From the NCBI RefSeq assembly GCF_002135235.1, contig NZ_NEGB01000003.1:1-64000 (forward strand): a DNA stretch of 64,000 nucleotides, read 5' to 3'. Source of the DNA: Acinetobacter silvestris (GTDB lineage: Bacteria; Pseudomonadota; Gammaproteobacteria; Pseudomonadales; Moraxellaceae). Under the pieces are notes generated by a model. The model saw only the letters and a list, made by a program, of their open reading frames with translations, searched no databases and was not told the origin of the DNA. Shown piece by piece: positions 9,123 to 17,363 of this stretch. Both the position numbers and the translations under genes were made by a program. How positions within the stretch are numbered: the first letter of the stretch is position 1; every line of letters begins with the position of its first letter.

Positions 9123-10190
9123 ATGAAAATCGTTGCAGATGAAAATCTTGCATTTACCGAGTATTTTTTTTCAGAATTCGGAGAAATTCAGCAAGCAGCA
9201 GGGCGTACTTTAACGCATTCGGATGTGCAAGAAGCAGATGCATTATTGGTACGCTCGGTCACCCATGTCAATGAATCACTTATTCAAAACACACCGATTA
9301 AATTTGTTGGTAGCGCAACGATTGGTACCGATCATTTAGATATTCCAGCATTAGAAAAACATCATATTCAATGGTCAAATGCCGCAGGTTGTAATGCGCA
9401 GGCGGTTGCTGAATACGTGATTACAGCACTATTACATTTAAATCCAGATCTTTGTGATCAAAATAAAAAAATGACCTTGGGTATTATTGGTTTGGGCAAT
9501 GTCGGTTCTCGTTTGGCATATATGGCTCAATTATTGGGTTGGACCGTGATAGGGTACGATCCTTTTGTGCAGCAGCATAATATTCCACAAGTTGAATTTG
9601 ATCACTTATTAAAGATAGCAGATGCGATTTCTATTCATGTGCCATTAACGAAAACAGGTTCACATCCTACTTTTCATTTAATTAATGCACAGGCTTTGAC
9701 CATGATGCAACCTGATGCAATATTAATAAATTCGGCTCGTGGTGCTGTGGTTGAAGAGGAGGCTCTTATTGCGGATCTTCAATATACACAGCGCAAGGTG
9801 GTCTTGGATGTTTTTGAACATGAACCTGAAATTTCTGAACAATTACTGAATTTAATTTGTCTGGTGACACCACATATTGCGGGTTATAGTTTGGAAGGCA
9901 AGGCACGTGGTACGCAAATGATTTATGAGGCTTTTTGTCAAGCTTTTGGATTTACGGCAGATAAAAAATTTGAAAGCCAATTACCTGTATGTGAACCCTA
10001 TTTTCAAGATCAGAACTTAATACACAACTTACAGCAACACCTTATGCATATCTATGATATTTCACGTGATGATGCCAATCTGCGTGCATGTTTAAAGGAT
10101 GGCAAAATCGATCAAGTAGCTTTTGATCACTTACGTAAAAATTATCCGCTACGTCGTGAATGGGCCGCACATGGAGGTCCTCAAGCATGA
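9123..10190 (+). CDS. pdxB: Erythronate-4-phosphate dehydrogenase (vitamin B6 synthesis)
   Basis: This 355-residue D-2-hydroxyacid dehydrogenase oxidises 4-phosphoerythronate in the DXP-dependent pyridoxal phosphate pathway. Seen: the N-terminal MKIVADENLAF typical of PdxB, the NAD-binding GIIGLGNVGSRLA near residue 120, the catalytic arginine block NSARGAVVEEEAL, and the catalytic histidine in TPHIAGYSLEGK near residue 251. A C-terminal dimerisation extension is present. ATG 9123 is chosen over an in-frame TTG at 9111 because it starts the conserved N-terminus. The stop overlaps the epmA start (ATGA). Confidence 0.95.
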   Translation: MKIVADENLAFTEYFFSEFGEIQQAAGRTLTHSDVQEADALLVRSVTHVNESLIQNTPIKFVGSATIGTDHLDIPALEKHHIQWSNAAGCNAQAVAEYVITALLHLNPDLCDQNKKMTLGIIGLGNVGSRLAYMAQLLGWTVIGYDPFVQQHNIPQVEFDHLLKIADAISIHVPLTKTGSHPTFHLINAQALTMMQPDAILINSARGAVVEEEALIADLQYTQRKVVLDVFEHEPEISEQLLNLICLVTPHIAGYSLEGKARGTQMIYEAFCQAFGFTADKKFESQLPVCEPYFQDQNLIHNLQQHLMHIYDISRDDANLRACLKDGKIDQVAFDHLRKNYPLRREWAAHGGPQA

Positions 10191-11173
10191 GTACGGAAAA
10201 AAGCATAAATTATCAACCGACCTGTGATGTCAGTGCTTTAAAAGCGCGTGCGAAAATGTATAGCCAATTACGGCAGTTTTTTGCAGAGCGTGAGGTATTG
10301 GAAGTTGAAACCCCCATCCTTTCTCAAGCAGGGGTAACCGATGTACATTTGGCTTCAATTCAAGCGTTGCGACATGTAGCAGGTAGAAAGCAAACGCATT
10401 ATCTGCAAACCTCACCTGAATTTGCAATGAAGCGTTTGCTCGCGAGTGGTAGCGGTCCAATTTACCAAATATGTAAAGTTTTCCGTGATGATGAGCATGG
10501 GCGTAAACATAATAGTGAATTTACCATGTTGGAATGGTATAGACCGAGTTTAAGCCTCAAAGATTTAATGCATGAAGTCACTGATTTATTAAATGTGGTT
10601 TTAGCTGAGCGTTTTGGTCAAGTTCGACCAACAATTATGAGTTATAAGCATGCATTTCAAGATCGCTTAGACATCAACCCATTAACGGCAACTTTAGCCG
10701 AGCTCAAAGCCATAGCACAGAAAGTGGGCTTAAATATTGATTTGGGAGAGGATCGTTTAGCGTATATCGATTTACTCTTTTCACATATGGTTGAACCAAG
10801 TTTAGGTTTTGATACGCCTGTATTTTTAACCGATTTCCCTGCTGAGATGGCATCTTTAGCTAAAGTTCGAATCGATGCAGATGGAGACAAAGTTGCCGCA
10901 CGTTTTGAACTGTATATTGAAGGTTTGGAGCTTGCCAATGCGTATGATGAATTGATTGATGCAGAAGTTTTGCGTGGTCGATTTGAAGTTGATAATGCTG
11001 AACGCAAAAAACTGGATTTGCATGTGATGCCTATCGATGAATATTTACTTTCTGCTTTACCCGATATGCAGGAATGCTCGGGCATTGCTTTAGGAATAGA
11101 TCGCTTATTGATGGTGGTCATGCAAAAAATGAGGCTGGAGCAAGTCATTACTTTCCCAGCCGAAATATCTTAG
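10187..11173 (+). CDS. epmA: Elongation factor P-(R)-beta-lysine ligase
   Basis: This 328-residue protein resembles the catalytic domain of class II lysyl-tRNA synthetase without the anticodon domain, which defines EpmA (PoxA/GenX/YjeA). Seen: motif 2 (FRDDEHGRKHNSEFTMLEWY) and motif 3 (GIALGIDRLLM), plus YLQTSPEFAMKRLL. EpmA attaches beta-lysine to EF-P, which relieves ribosome stalling at polyproline. ATG 10187 overlaps the pdxB stop and gives the usual length. The partners epmB and efp are not in the window. Confidence 0.94.
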   Translation: MSTEKSINYQPTCDVSALKARAKMYSQLRQFFAEREVLEVETPILSQAGVTDVHLASIQALRHVAGRKQTHYLQTSPEFAMKRLLASGSGPIYQICKVFRDDEHGRKHNSEFTMLEWYRPSLSLKDLMHEVTDLLNVVLAERFGQVRPTIMSYKHAFQDRLDINPLTATLAELKAIAQKVGLNIDLGEDRLAYIDLLFSHMVEPSLGFDTPVFLTDFPAEMASLAKVRIDADGDKVAARFELYIEGLELANAYDELIDAEVLRGRFEVDNAERKKLDLHVMPIDEYLLSALPDMQECSGIALGIDRLLMVVMQKMRLEQVITFPAEIS

Positions 11174-11280
11174 TTGTTGTATTGTACTTAGATTTTATAT
11201 TTTCAGCTGTGTATAGATGAATAGTATTCTAATACGGGTAAATTTTAGAATATTTGTGCGCATGAATGTGATTTTCTACT

Positions 11281-11415
11281 TTAATGCGCACAAAAAGCCT
11301 GATTGAAATATTCAAATAATTCAGGGGTATTCAGCCATAACAGTATTGCTAATCCAAAGAGTAAAATCATACTAATACAAATACTGGTTTTTAACCAGAG
11401 TAGAGAATTAGTCAT
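11281..11415 (-). CDS. Small hypothetical membrane protein (44 aa)
   Basis: A short minus-strand frame begins MTNSLLWLKTSICISM, has one clear hydrophobic helix and ends FNQAFCAH. Its ATG lies inside the last codons of the upstream MFS gene (8-base overlap, ATGACTAA), an arrangement typical of translational coupling. No family recognised. It may be an accessory subunit of the transporter or a chance frame; the overlap and the single helix favour a real gene. Confidence 0.5.
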   Translation of the reverse strand: MTNSLLWLKTSICISMILLFGLAILLWLNTPELFEYFNQAFCAH

Positions 11416-12640
11416 CTACGATAGACTCCTCATTCACAAAATAATGGACTAAAACACCAACAAAGCTCAACACAATAGAGCATGCCCAAATAATGTTGTA
11501 GTTTCCTGTCATGTCATGATTTAGACCACCTAACCAACCACCAAAAAATGATCCAATTTGATGGGTGAAAAATACGATACCACTCAGCATTGTTAAATAT
11601 TTTACACCAAACATATTCGCAACAATACCATTGGTGAGCGGAACGGTAGATAACCACAAAACTCCCATGATCGTTCCAAAGGCATAGACTGTCCAAGTGC
11701 TTAAAGGTAGGGCTAAAAAAGCAATAATGGTAATACCGCGTAAACCATAAAGTCCCATGAGCAAATGTGGTTTAGAATATTTATCACCTAAGTAGCCAGC
11801 AGCAAAAGTTCCAACAATATTGAATAAACCAACCAGTGCCAAAAAAATAGTGCCAGTGGTTGCATCAAAACCATGATCGATGAGATAGCCTGGTAGATGT
11901 ATACCTAGAAAGACCACTTGAAAACCACAGACTAAAAAACCTAAAGCGAGCCATAAAAATGGTCTATGGTTAAAGGCGATTTTTAGAATTTGTTTAAAAC
12001 TAATGGCTGGTTTTATTGTTGAAACGATTGTATTTGCAGTGCCAGATTTAGGGGTTTTCAGCATCCATGCCAATGGCACAATAAAAGCCACTAGCATAGC
12101 GCTAATCACCAGAGCAGAAGACCAGCCAACACTTTTTAGCATTAATAAGGTGGTGGGTAACATGATGAATTGACCAAATGAACCCGCAGCACTGGCGATA
12201 CCCATGGCCATACTACGTTTACTTGGATGTGCTGCACGACCTACAGCAGACAGTAATACAGAAAAAGATGTTGCAGAGAGAGCAAAACCAATAATTAAGC
12301 CGACACTTAAATCAAGTAACCACACGCTAGAACTCACGGACATGAGTAATAAACCAAGGGTGTACAGGACTCCGCCGACAGTCACCACGATTTTACTACC
12401 ATATTTATCTGCGAGTGCACCCGTAAAAGGTTGTACCGCTCCCCATAATAGATTTTGCATGGCAATGGCTAAGCTGAAAACTTGATGACTCCATCCAAAT
12501 TCATGACTAATCGGGACTAAATACAGTCCAAAACCATGACGAATACCTAAAGAGAGTGCCAAAATGAAAGCACTACCAATCAACATATAAATAAGGTTTT
12601 TAGAAAAACGAGTATCTTCCTGATGCGCAGACATAAACAA
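11408..12640 (-). CDS. Major facilitator superfamily transporter
   Basis: This 410-residue protein has about 12 hydrophobic helices in two halves, with the MFS loop motif between helices 2 and 3 (GALADKYGSKIVV) and its echo in the second half (GYLGDKYSKPHLL). The closest type by sequence feel is the MFS_1 / oxalate-formate-antiporter-like group of monocarboxylate or organic-anion carriers; the substrate cannot be read from sequence. The start could be Met1 or Met3. It is followed by the overlapping 44-residue frame. Confidence 0.85.
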   Translation of the reverse strand: MFMSAHQEDTRFSKNLIYMLIGSAFILALSLGIRHGFGLYLVPISHEFGWSHQVFSLAIAMQNLLWGAVQPFTGALADKYGSKIVVTVGGVLYTLGLLLMSVSSSVWLLDLSVGLIIGFALSATSFSVLLSAVGRAAHPSKRSMAMGIASAAGSFGQFIMLPTTLLMLKSVGWSSALVISAMLVAFIVPLAWMLKTPKSGTANTIVSTIKPAISFKQILKIAFNHRPFLWLALGFLVCGFQVVFLGIHLPGYLIDHGFDATTGTIFLALVGLFNIVGTFAAGYLGDKYSKPHLLMGLYGLRGITIIAFLALPLSTWTVYAFGTIMGVLWLSTVPLTNGIVANMFGVKYLTMLSGIVFFTHQIGSFFGGWLGGLNHDMTGNYNIIWACSIVLSFVGVLVHYFVNEESIVDD

Positions 12641-12979
12641 TCCATTGAGTTGTATTGATTAAATTGTAGATGATTCATGTAATTGTGGCGATAAAATATA
12701 AATTTATCGATTGATAAAATAAAGTTATATTTATATCAAACCCGAAGGAATAAAAAAATTTAAAAACAGTATCTTATTTCATAAGTGGTAGATAACAGGA
12801 TCAAATAGTTTTACATCTTAAAAGGAGAGCTAGTTTTTACTTTAAGAAAACGATTTAAAGCTGATGACTTATATCTGCCTGAAACAAGATCATTTATGCA
12901 CGATTTTGGAGTATTTTTTATTGCTTGTTATTTTTATCGTTGTTGATCATTAAGTGGTTAAAATAAATGAAATCGAAAT
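12641..12979. other. Intergenic region, no gene seen
   Basis: AT-rich, about 340 bases between the MFS start and the map terminator. It presumably holds the MFS promoter (read leftward). I see no open frame with a ribosome site, no RNA gene and no repeat. Confidence 0.6.
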
Positions 12980-12982
12980 AAA

Positions 12983-13014
12983 AAAAGGTCACTTTAAGTG
13001 ACCCTTTTTATTGT
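12983..13014 (-). terminator. Rho-independent terminator after map
   Basis: GGTCAC and GTGACC form a stem around TTTAA, flanked by A-runs and T-runs on both sides, so it can work for the leftward map transcript. It lies about 30 bases past the map stop. Confidence 0.75.
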
Positions 13015-13040
13015 GGTTAGTATCTAAGCCAACAATTTTT

Positions 13041-13874
13041 TTATTGCATAAAGCGAGACAAATCTTCTTCAGGTCGAGCCGTAAGAACCTCAACGCCTGT
13101 TTTAGTAACCAAAAGCGTATGTTCATATTGAGCTGATAAAGTATGATCTTTAGTCACGACAGTCCATTTATCACCAAGCAATTTAGTCTTCCAGTCACCG
13201 CCATTGACCATTGGTTCAATGGTAAAGGTCATACCTTCTTCGAGGATCATACCGCTGTTGGCTTGACCATAATGCAGTACTTGCGGTTCATCATGGAATA
13301 CAGTACCGATCCCGTGACCACAGTATTCACGAACCACACCAAAGCGTTCTGATTCCACATATTGTTGAATGGCATGACCGATATCACCAATGGTTGAGCC
13401 CGGTTTAACGGTTTCGATGCCACGATACATGGCTTCTTGAGCAACTTTACATAAACGTTCAGCAAGGATAGATGTTTCCCCTCCGACGATATACATCATA
13501 TTGGTATCGCCGTGATAACCATCTTTAATTACAGTCACATCAATATTCAGGATGTCACCTTTTTTGAGCACTTTACTGTTCGATGGAATGCCGTGACAAA
13601 CCACATGATTCACTGACGTACAAATAACATGTTGGAACGCTGGGCGTCCAGGTGCTGCGCCATAGCCTAAGCAAGCTGGAATCGCATCTTGTTGATTAAC
13701 GATATAATCGTGACAGATTGTATCTAATTCTAATGTGGTTACACCAGGCACGATAAAGGGTTTGATCATATCCAAAACCTCTGCTGCTAGTCGTCCCGCC
13801 ACACGCATTTTTTCAATTTCATCTGGAGTTTTAATTAAACGACGTGGTGCTTCATAAGTACGGTTCATGATCAT
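13041..13874 (-). CDS. map: Type I methionine aminopeptidase
   Basis: This enzyme removes the initiator methionine from nascent proteins with a two-metal centre. The 277-residue chain shows the family blocks: VVCHGIPS, ILNIDVTVIKDGYHGDTN (metal aspartates), REYCGHGIGTVFHDEP (metal histidine), MTFTIEPMV and QYEHTLLVT (metal glutamates). It is divergent from rpsB with about 200 bases between, the common bacterial arrangement. The start may be Met1 or Met3 (MNRTYEAP). The C-terminal extension past the last metal ligand is short. Confidence 0.95.
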   Translation of the reverse strand: MIMNRTYEAPRRLIKTPDEIEKMRVAGRLAAEVLDMIKPFIVPGVTTLELDTICHDYIVNQQDAIPACLGYGAAPGRPAFQHVICTSVNHVVCHGIPSNSKVLKKGDILNIDVTVIKDGYHGDTNMMYIVGGETSILAERLCKVAQEAMYRGIETVKPGSTIGDIGHAIQQYVESERFGVVREYCGHGIGTVFHDEPQVLHYGQANSGMILEEGMTFTIEPMVNGGDWKTKLLGDKWTVVTKDHTLSAQYEHTLLVTKTGVEVLTARPEEDLSRFMQ

Positions 13875-13883
13875 TAAAAACTT

Positions 13884-13913
13884 TTGGAAATTTATTTGTG
13901 ACTATGGTATAAA
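13884..13913 (+). promoter_or_regulatory. Candidate rpsB promoter
   Basis: A -35-like TTGGAA (13884-13889) and a -10-like TATAAA (13908-13913) are separated by 18 bases, about 165 bases upstream of the rpsB start. The long leader that follows could fold and bind S2 protein, as known for rpsB leaders in enterobacteria; I have not folded it. Confidence 0.5.
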
Positions 13914-14078
13914 TAGCCGCCCAATTTATCAAATGCTTTTCGTGAATAATTTCACAAGAAATTTTGATGATGGGGTATTTAAAATCCGCACATATGTCGT
14001 CACATTACTCTGGGTGCCTGAAAGGGTGGAGAATGCGGACATATGGAGGCCTAACCCAAAACTTTAAGGTAAGAGAAA

Positions 14079-14831
14079 ATGGCAGATTACAACGTAGGCA
14101 TGCGTGACCTTCTTCAAGCTGGCGCGCACTTTGGTCACCAAACTCGCTTCTGGAACCCAAAAATGCGTCAATACATTTTTGGTGCGCGTAACCGAATTCA
14201 CATCATTAACCTTGAGCACACTGTTCCTGCGTTAAACGATGCATTGAATTTCGTTAACAAACTAGCAAGCAAAAAGAACAAAGTATTGTTCGTTGGTACA
14301 AAACGTGCTGCTTCTAACATCATTCGTGAACAAGCTCAACGCGCTGGTCAACCATATGTAGATCACCGTTGGTTAGGTGGTATGTTGACGAACTGGAAAA
14401 CTCTTCGTCAATCGATCAACCGTTTGAAAGACCTTCAAACTCAATCTCAAGACGGTACTTTCCTTAAGCTTACTAAACGTGAAGCTTTAGAGCGTACTCG
14501 TGAGATGGACAAACTTGAACGTGCTTTAGGCGGCGTTAAGAACATGGGTGGTTTACCTGACGCATTATTCATCATCGACGTTGATCATGAAGCGATTGCA
14601 ATTAAAGAAGCTAAGAACCTTGGTATTCCTGTAATCGGTATCGTTGATACAAACTCTAACCCTGATAACGTTGATTACGTTATTCCAGGTAACGATGATG
14701 CGATTCGTGCAGTAACTCTTTACGCTTCAGCAATGGCGAATGCAATTATTGCGGGTAAAGAATACGCGCAATCACAAGCAAATGCTCAAGTTAAAGTTGA
14801 AGAAGCTGCTAAAGAAGCTCCTGAGGCTTAA
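14079..14831 (+). CDS. rpsB: 30S ribosomal protein S2
   Basis: The 250-residue protein carries the S2 signatures: [20 protein letters not shown] near the N-terminus, [47 protein letters not shown] and [20 protein letters not shown]. It is part of the small ribosomal subunit. A strong ribosome site (AAGGTAAGAG) precedes ATG 14079. tsf follows after a terminator-like hairpin, so rpsB may be made in excess of tsf. Confidence 0.98.
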   Translation: MADYNVGMRDLLQAGAHFGHQTRFWNPKMRQYIFGARNRIHIINLEHTVPALNDALNFVNKLASKKNKVLFVGTKRAASNIIREQAQRAGQPYVDHRWLGGMLTNWKTLRQSINRLKDLQTQSQDGTFLKLTKREALERTREMDKLERALGGVKNMGGLPDALFIIDVDHEAIAIKEAKNLGIPVIGIVDTNSNPDNVDYVIPGNDDAIRAVTLYASAMANAIIAGKEYAQSQANAQVKVEEAAKEAPEA

Positions 14832-14899
14832 TGCGTTTTGACGCAGGATTGTCATTTTTGCGACATGTAATGGTGGCAAATTAAGCGTCGATAAAGCAG

Positions 14900-14931
14900 A
14901 ACGGCCCAGAGAACACTTTGGGCCGTTTTTG
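14900..14931 (+). terminator. Terminator/attenuator between rpsB and tsf
   Basis: ACGGCCCA pairs with TGGGCCGT around a short loop, followed by TTTTTG. It lies 70 bases after rpsB and 40 before tsf. Partial read-through here would set the S2 to EF-Ts ratio. Confidence 0.8.
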
Positions 14932-14971
14932 TTGAACAGATTCAATTTTCTACCGTATTTAGGAGAACAAC

Positions 14972-15847
14972 ATGACTGCAGTTACAGCGAGCATGGTAAA
15001 AGAATTACGTGACCGTACTGGTCTTGCGATGATGGAATGTAAAAAAGCATTAACAGAATCGAATGGTGATGTTGAATTAGCGATCGATAACCTTCGTAAG
15101 TCAGGTCAAGCAAAAGCTGCTAAAAAAGCAGGTAATATTGCTGCTGATGGCGCAATTACAATCGTTCAAGAAGGCAATAAAGCTATTCTTTTAGAAGTAA
15201 ATTGCCAAACTGACTTTGTAGCTAAAGATGAAAACTTTGCTGGTTTCTCTGCAAAAGTTGCTGCTGCTGCACTTGCTGCAAACGAAGTTGATGCTGCTAA
15301 AATTGCAGAACTTAAATTAGAAGATGGTTCAACAGTTGAAGAAGCGCGTGTTGCTCTTGTTCAAAAAATTGGTGAAAACATCCAAGTTCGTCGTGCGAAA
15401 ATTGTTGCAGGTGAAAACCTTGCAGTTTACAAACACGGTTTAAAAATCGGTGTAGTTGTATCTTACGCTGGTGATGCTGCAACTGGTAAAGGTATTGCAA
15501 TGCACGTTGCTGCATTCAACCCTGTTGCTGTAACTGAAGCTGACGTATCTGCTGAGCTTATTGCGAAAGAAAAAGAAATCGCTGAAGCAAAAGCAATCGA
15601 ATCTGGCAAACCAGCAAACATCGTTGAAAAAATGGTGACTGGTTCAGTTCAAAAGTACTTAAATGAAGTTGTACTTGAGAACCAAATGTACGTAATCGAC
15701 AACGACAAAAAAGTTACTGATGTACTAAAAGCGACTGCAACTACAGTTGTTGAATTCGTTCGCTTCGAAGTAGGTGAAGGTATTGAGAAGAAAGTAGAAA
15801 TGAGCTTCGCTGAAGAAGTTGCTGCTGCTCAAGCTGCTGCTCAATAA
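14972..15847 (+). CDS. tsf: Elongation factor Ts
   Basis: EF-Ts is the nucleotide exchange factor for EF-Tu. The 291-residue chain shows the family N-terminus (VKELRDRTGLAMMECKKAL), the KAGNIAADG linker and the second signature LLEVNCQTDFVAKDENF. A strong ribosome site (AGGAG) stands 7 bases before ATG 14972. The C-terminus is alanine-rich (EEVAAAQAAAQ). The gene is followed 20 bases later by a strong terminator. Confidence 0.98.
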   Translation: MTAVTASMVKELRDRTGLAMMECKKALTESNGDVELAIDNLRKSGQAKAAKKAGNIAADGAITIVQEGNKAILLEVNCQTDFVAKDENFAGFSAKVAAAALAANEVDAAKIAELKLEDGSTVEEARVALVQKIGENIQVRRAKIVAGENLAVYKHGLKIGVVVSYAGDAATGKGIAMHVAAFNPVAVTEADVSAELIAKEKEIAEAKAIESGKPANIVEKMVTGSVQKYLNEVVLENQMYVIDNDKKVTDVLKATATTVVEFVRFEVGEGIEKKVEMSFAEEVAAAQAAAQ

Positions 15848-15863
15848 GTAAAAAGCGTTTTGA

Positions 15864-15889
15864 AAAAAGCCCCTTTGGGGGCTTTTTTT
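15864..15889 (+). terminator. Rho-independent terminator after tsf
   Basis: AAAAGCCCC TTT GGGGGCTTTTTTT: GC-rich stem with a short loop and a run of seven T, 17 bases past the tsf stop. Confidence 0.9.
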
Positions 15890-16002
15890 ATGAGTATTTT
15901 AAGTGGTACTTGGTGTGCATAAAATGATGCTTTTCGAATTTTTACCTTCAAAGTGAAGATTCACAGACAATAAAAGTCTTTATAACGTTAAAGTTGATTA
16001 TT

Positions 16003-16470
16003 ATGGCGAATAAAAAAAATTTAACTATTGGTGTGGTTGTTACTTTATTGGTGGCAGCATATTTAGGATTTGATTTAAATCAGCAACAATTGAAACATCC
16101 TCCTATTGAAGCTGATCAGAAAGCATTAAATAAAAATGGTTTGCAATTAATTCAACAAGCTTATGATGCGAAGTTGAGCAATGTTCAAGTTCAAGCAACG
16201 GGTAAAGTTAAAGCGATTTTAGCTGATGATAATGAAGGTTCTCGTCATCAAAAATTTATTTTGACTTTAGATAATGGTTTAACGGTCTTGGTTGCGCATA
16301 ATATTGACCTTGCGCCTAAAATCATAAATTTACATAAAGGGGATGTTGTTGAATTCTTTGGTGAATATGAATATAGCTCGAAAGGAGGAGTCATTCATTG
16401 GACACATCATGATCCTCAAAAGAGGCATCAGGATGGTTGGTTAAAACATAATGGAAGAACCTATGCATAG
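16003..16470 (+). CDS. DUF3465-type exported protein
   Basis: The 155-residue protein has a short basic N-terminus and one hydrophobic helix (about residues 5-23), so it is exported or membrane-anchored. The rest is a small OB-like beta domain with blocks I associate with DUF3465: DDNEGSRHQKFILTLDNG, VAHNIDLAPKI, GDVVEFFGEYEYS, VIHWTHHDPQ and DGWLKHNGRTY. Function unknown. ATG 16003 is preferred to the in-frame TTG at 15994. Confidence 0.75.
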   Translation: MANKKNLTIGVVVTLLVAAYLGFDLNQQQLKHPPIEADQKALNKNGLQLIQQAYDAKLSNVQVQATGKVKAILADDNEGSRHQKFILTLDNGLTVLVAHNIDLAPKIINLHKGDVVEFFGEYEYSSKGGVIHWTHHDPQKRHQDGWLKHNGRTYA

Positions 16471-16505
16471 TGATTCCTCCATTTAAAAAGTAATAATGCG
16501 ATTAT

Positions 16506-16958
16506 TTAGTTAAAAACAAGCCTATTTTGGCGAGTTTTCCATTTGGGTAGTATCCTACCTAAATAGGCATCCATACACCATACAGGGCCAATGAGGAGAA
16601 ATTGGAGGTCTTTAAAGAATGAAGGCTTTTTCCCTTCAATTTTATGACCATAAAACTGTCCAATCCATGCCACAATAAACACACCAATATAAAAACCAAC
16701 GCCAACTGGAAGAATGTAAATCAGCCATGCCATAACGACCAATAAAGCAGCCATCGCAACAGCCAAAACAATATCAAGGCGTGCATAAAAAACTAGGGTT
16801 AATACTAAGATTAATGCGGTTAGCATGGCACTGAAATGCGCAAGAATACCAATAAGTGAAAATAAAATTGCAGGTACACAAACCCAATGGATGGCTTTGT
16901 TGGTTTTGTTTTGATGACTTTCACTATATTCATCAAACCATTCTGTTACTGATTTCAT
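16506..16958 (-). CDS. DUF962 / Mpo1-like membrane protein
   Basis: The 150-residue protein has four hydrophobic segments and the DUF962 N-terminal pattern (WFDEYSESHQNKTNKAIHWVC, then GQFYGHKIEGKKPSFFKDLQ and LIGPVWCMDAYLG). The yeast relative Mpo1 is a dioxygenase of 2-hydroxy fatty acid alpha-oxidation with conserved histidines; His15, His24 and the GHKIEG histidine are present here. The activity of the bacterial protein is inference. Confidence 0.75.
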   Translation of the reverse strand: MKSVTEWFDEYSESHQNKTNKAIHWVCVPAILFSLIGILAHFSAMLTALILVLTLVFYARLDIVLAVAMAALLVVMAWLIYILPVGVGFYIGVFIVAWIGQFYGHKIEGKKPSFFKDLQFLLIGPVWCMDAYLGRILPKWKTRQNRLVFN

Positions 16959-17363
16959 AGGGGCACTCCATGCATGTTTTTAGAATTTTTAATGTATGAC
17001 TGACTTTAAAATATAAACGAGGAATGAATAATGGTCAAAACAATCTGAATTTTAGTCACAAGGATCATGTTATTGAAATGAGTTTGCTTGATAGAAATTT
17101 AGGATTAAGCAAGCTTAAGATAGGTGTTATCGATAAATACTGATTTTAATCTATTGAAAGTGAGTATTTCATCGTAGTGCTACGTAATCGTATGGGTTCT
17201 ATTTGAGTGATTTGGCTTTTAAATATTTTTGTGGATCAAGTTTTGGAAGGCTTGGTTTAAATACTTGAATTTTACTGTATGGTAAATCCAGTAAAATTCA
17301 AGATCAATAAGCCAGTAAAAAAATAATTTAATTTTAATGATTGGTGGAATTAGAATTTAGCAG
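16959..17363. other. Intergenic region with a perfect long inverted repeat
   Basis: No gene is visible in these 405 bases. The only structure I see is the 14-base inverted repeat at 17264-17302, listed separately. Confidence 0.6.
17264..17302. repeat. Perfect 14-bp inverted repeat
   Basis: CTTGAATTTTACTG (17264-17277) and CAGTAAAATTCAAG (17289-17302) are exact reverse complements around an 11-base loop. It lies about 60 bases past the stop of the leftward amidohydrolase. There is no T-run directly after the stem on either strand, so it is not a classic terminator. Confidence 0.7.

Noticed and set aside
13867..14067. 66-codon frame in the rpsB leader
   Set aside because: Overlaps the promoter region; no ribosome site at its start and no conserved pattern seen.
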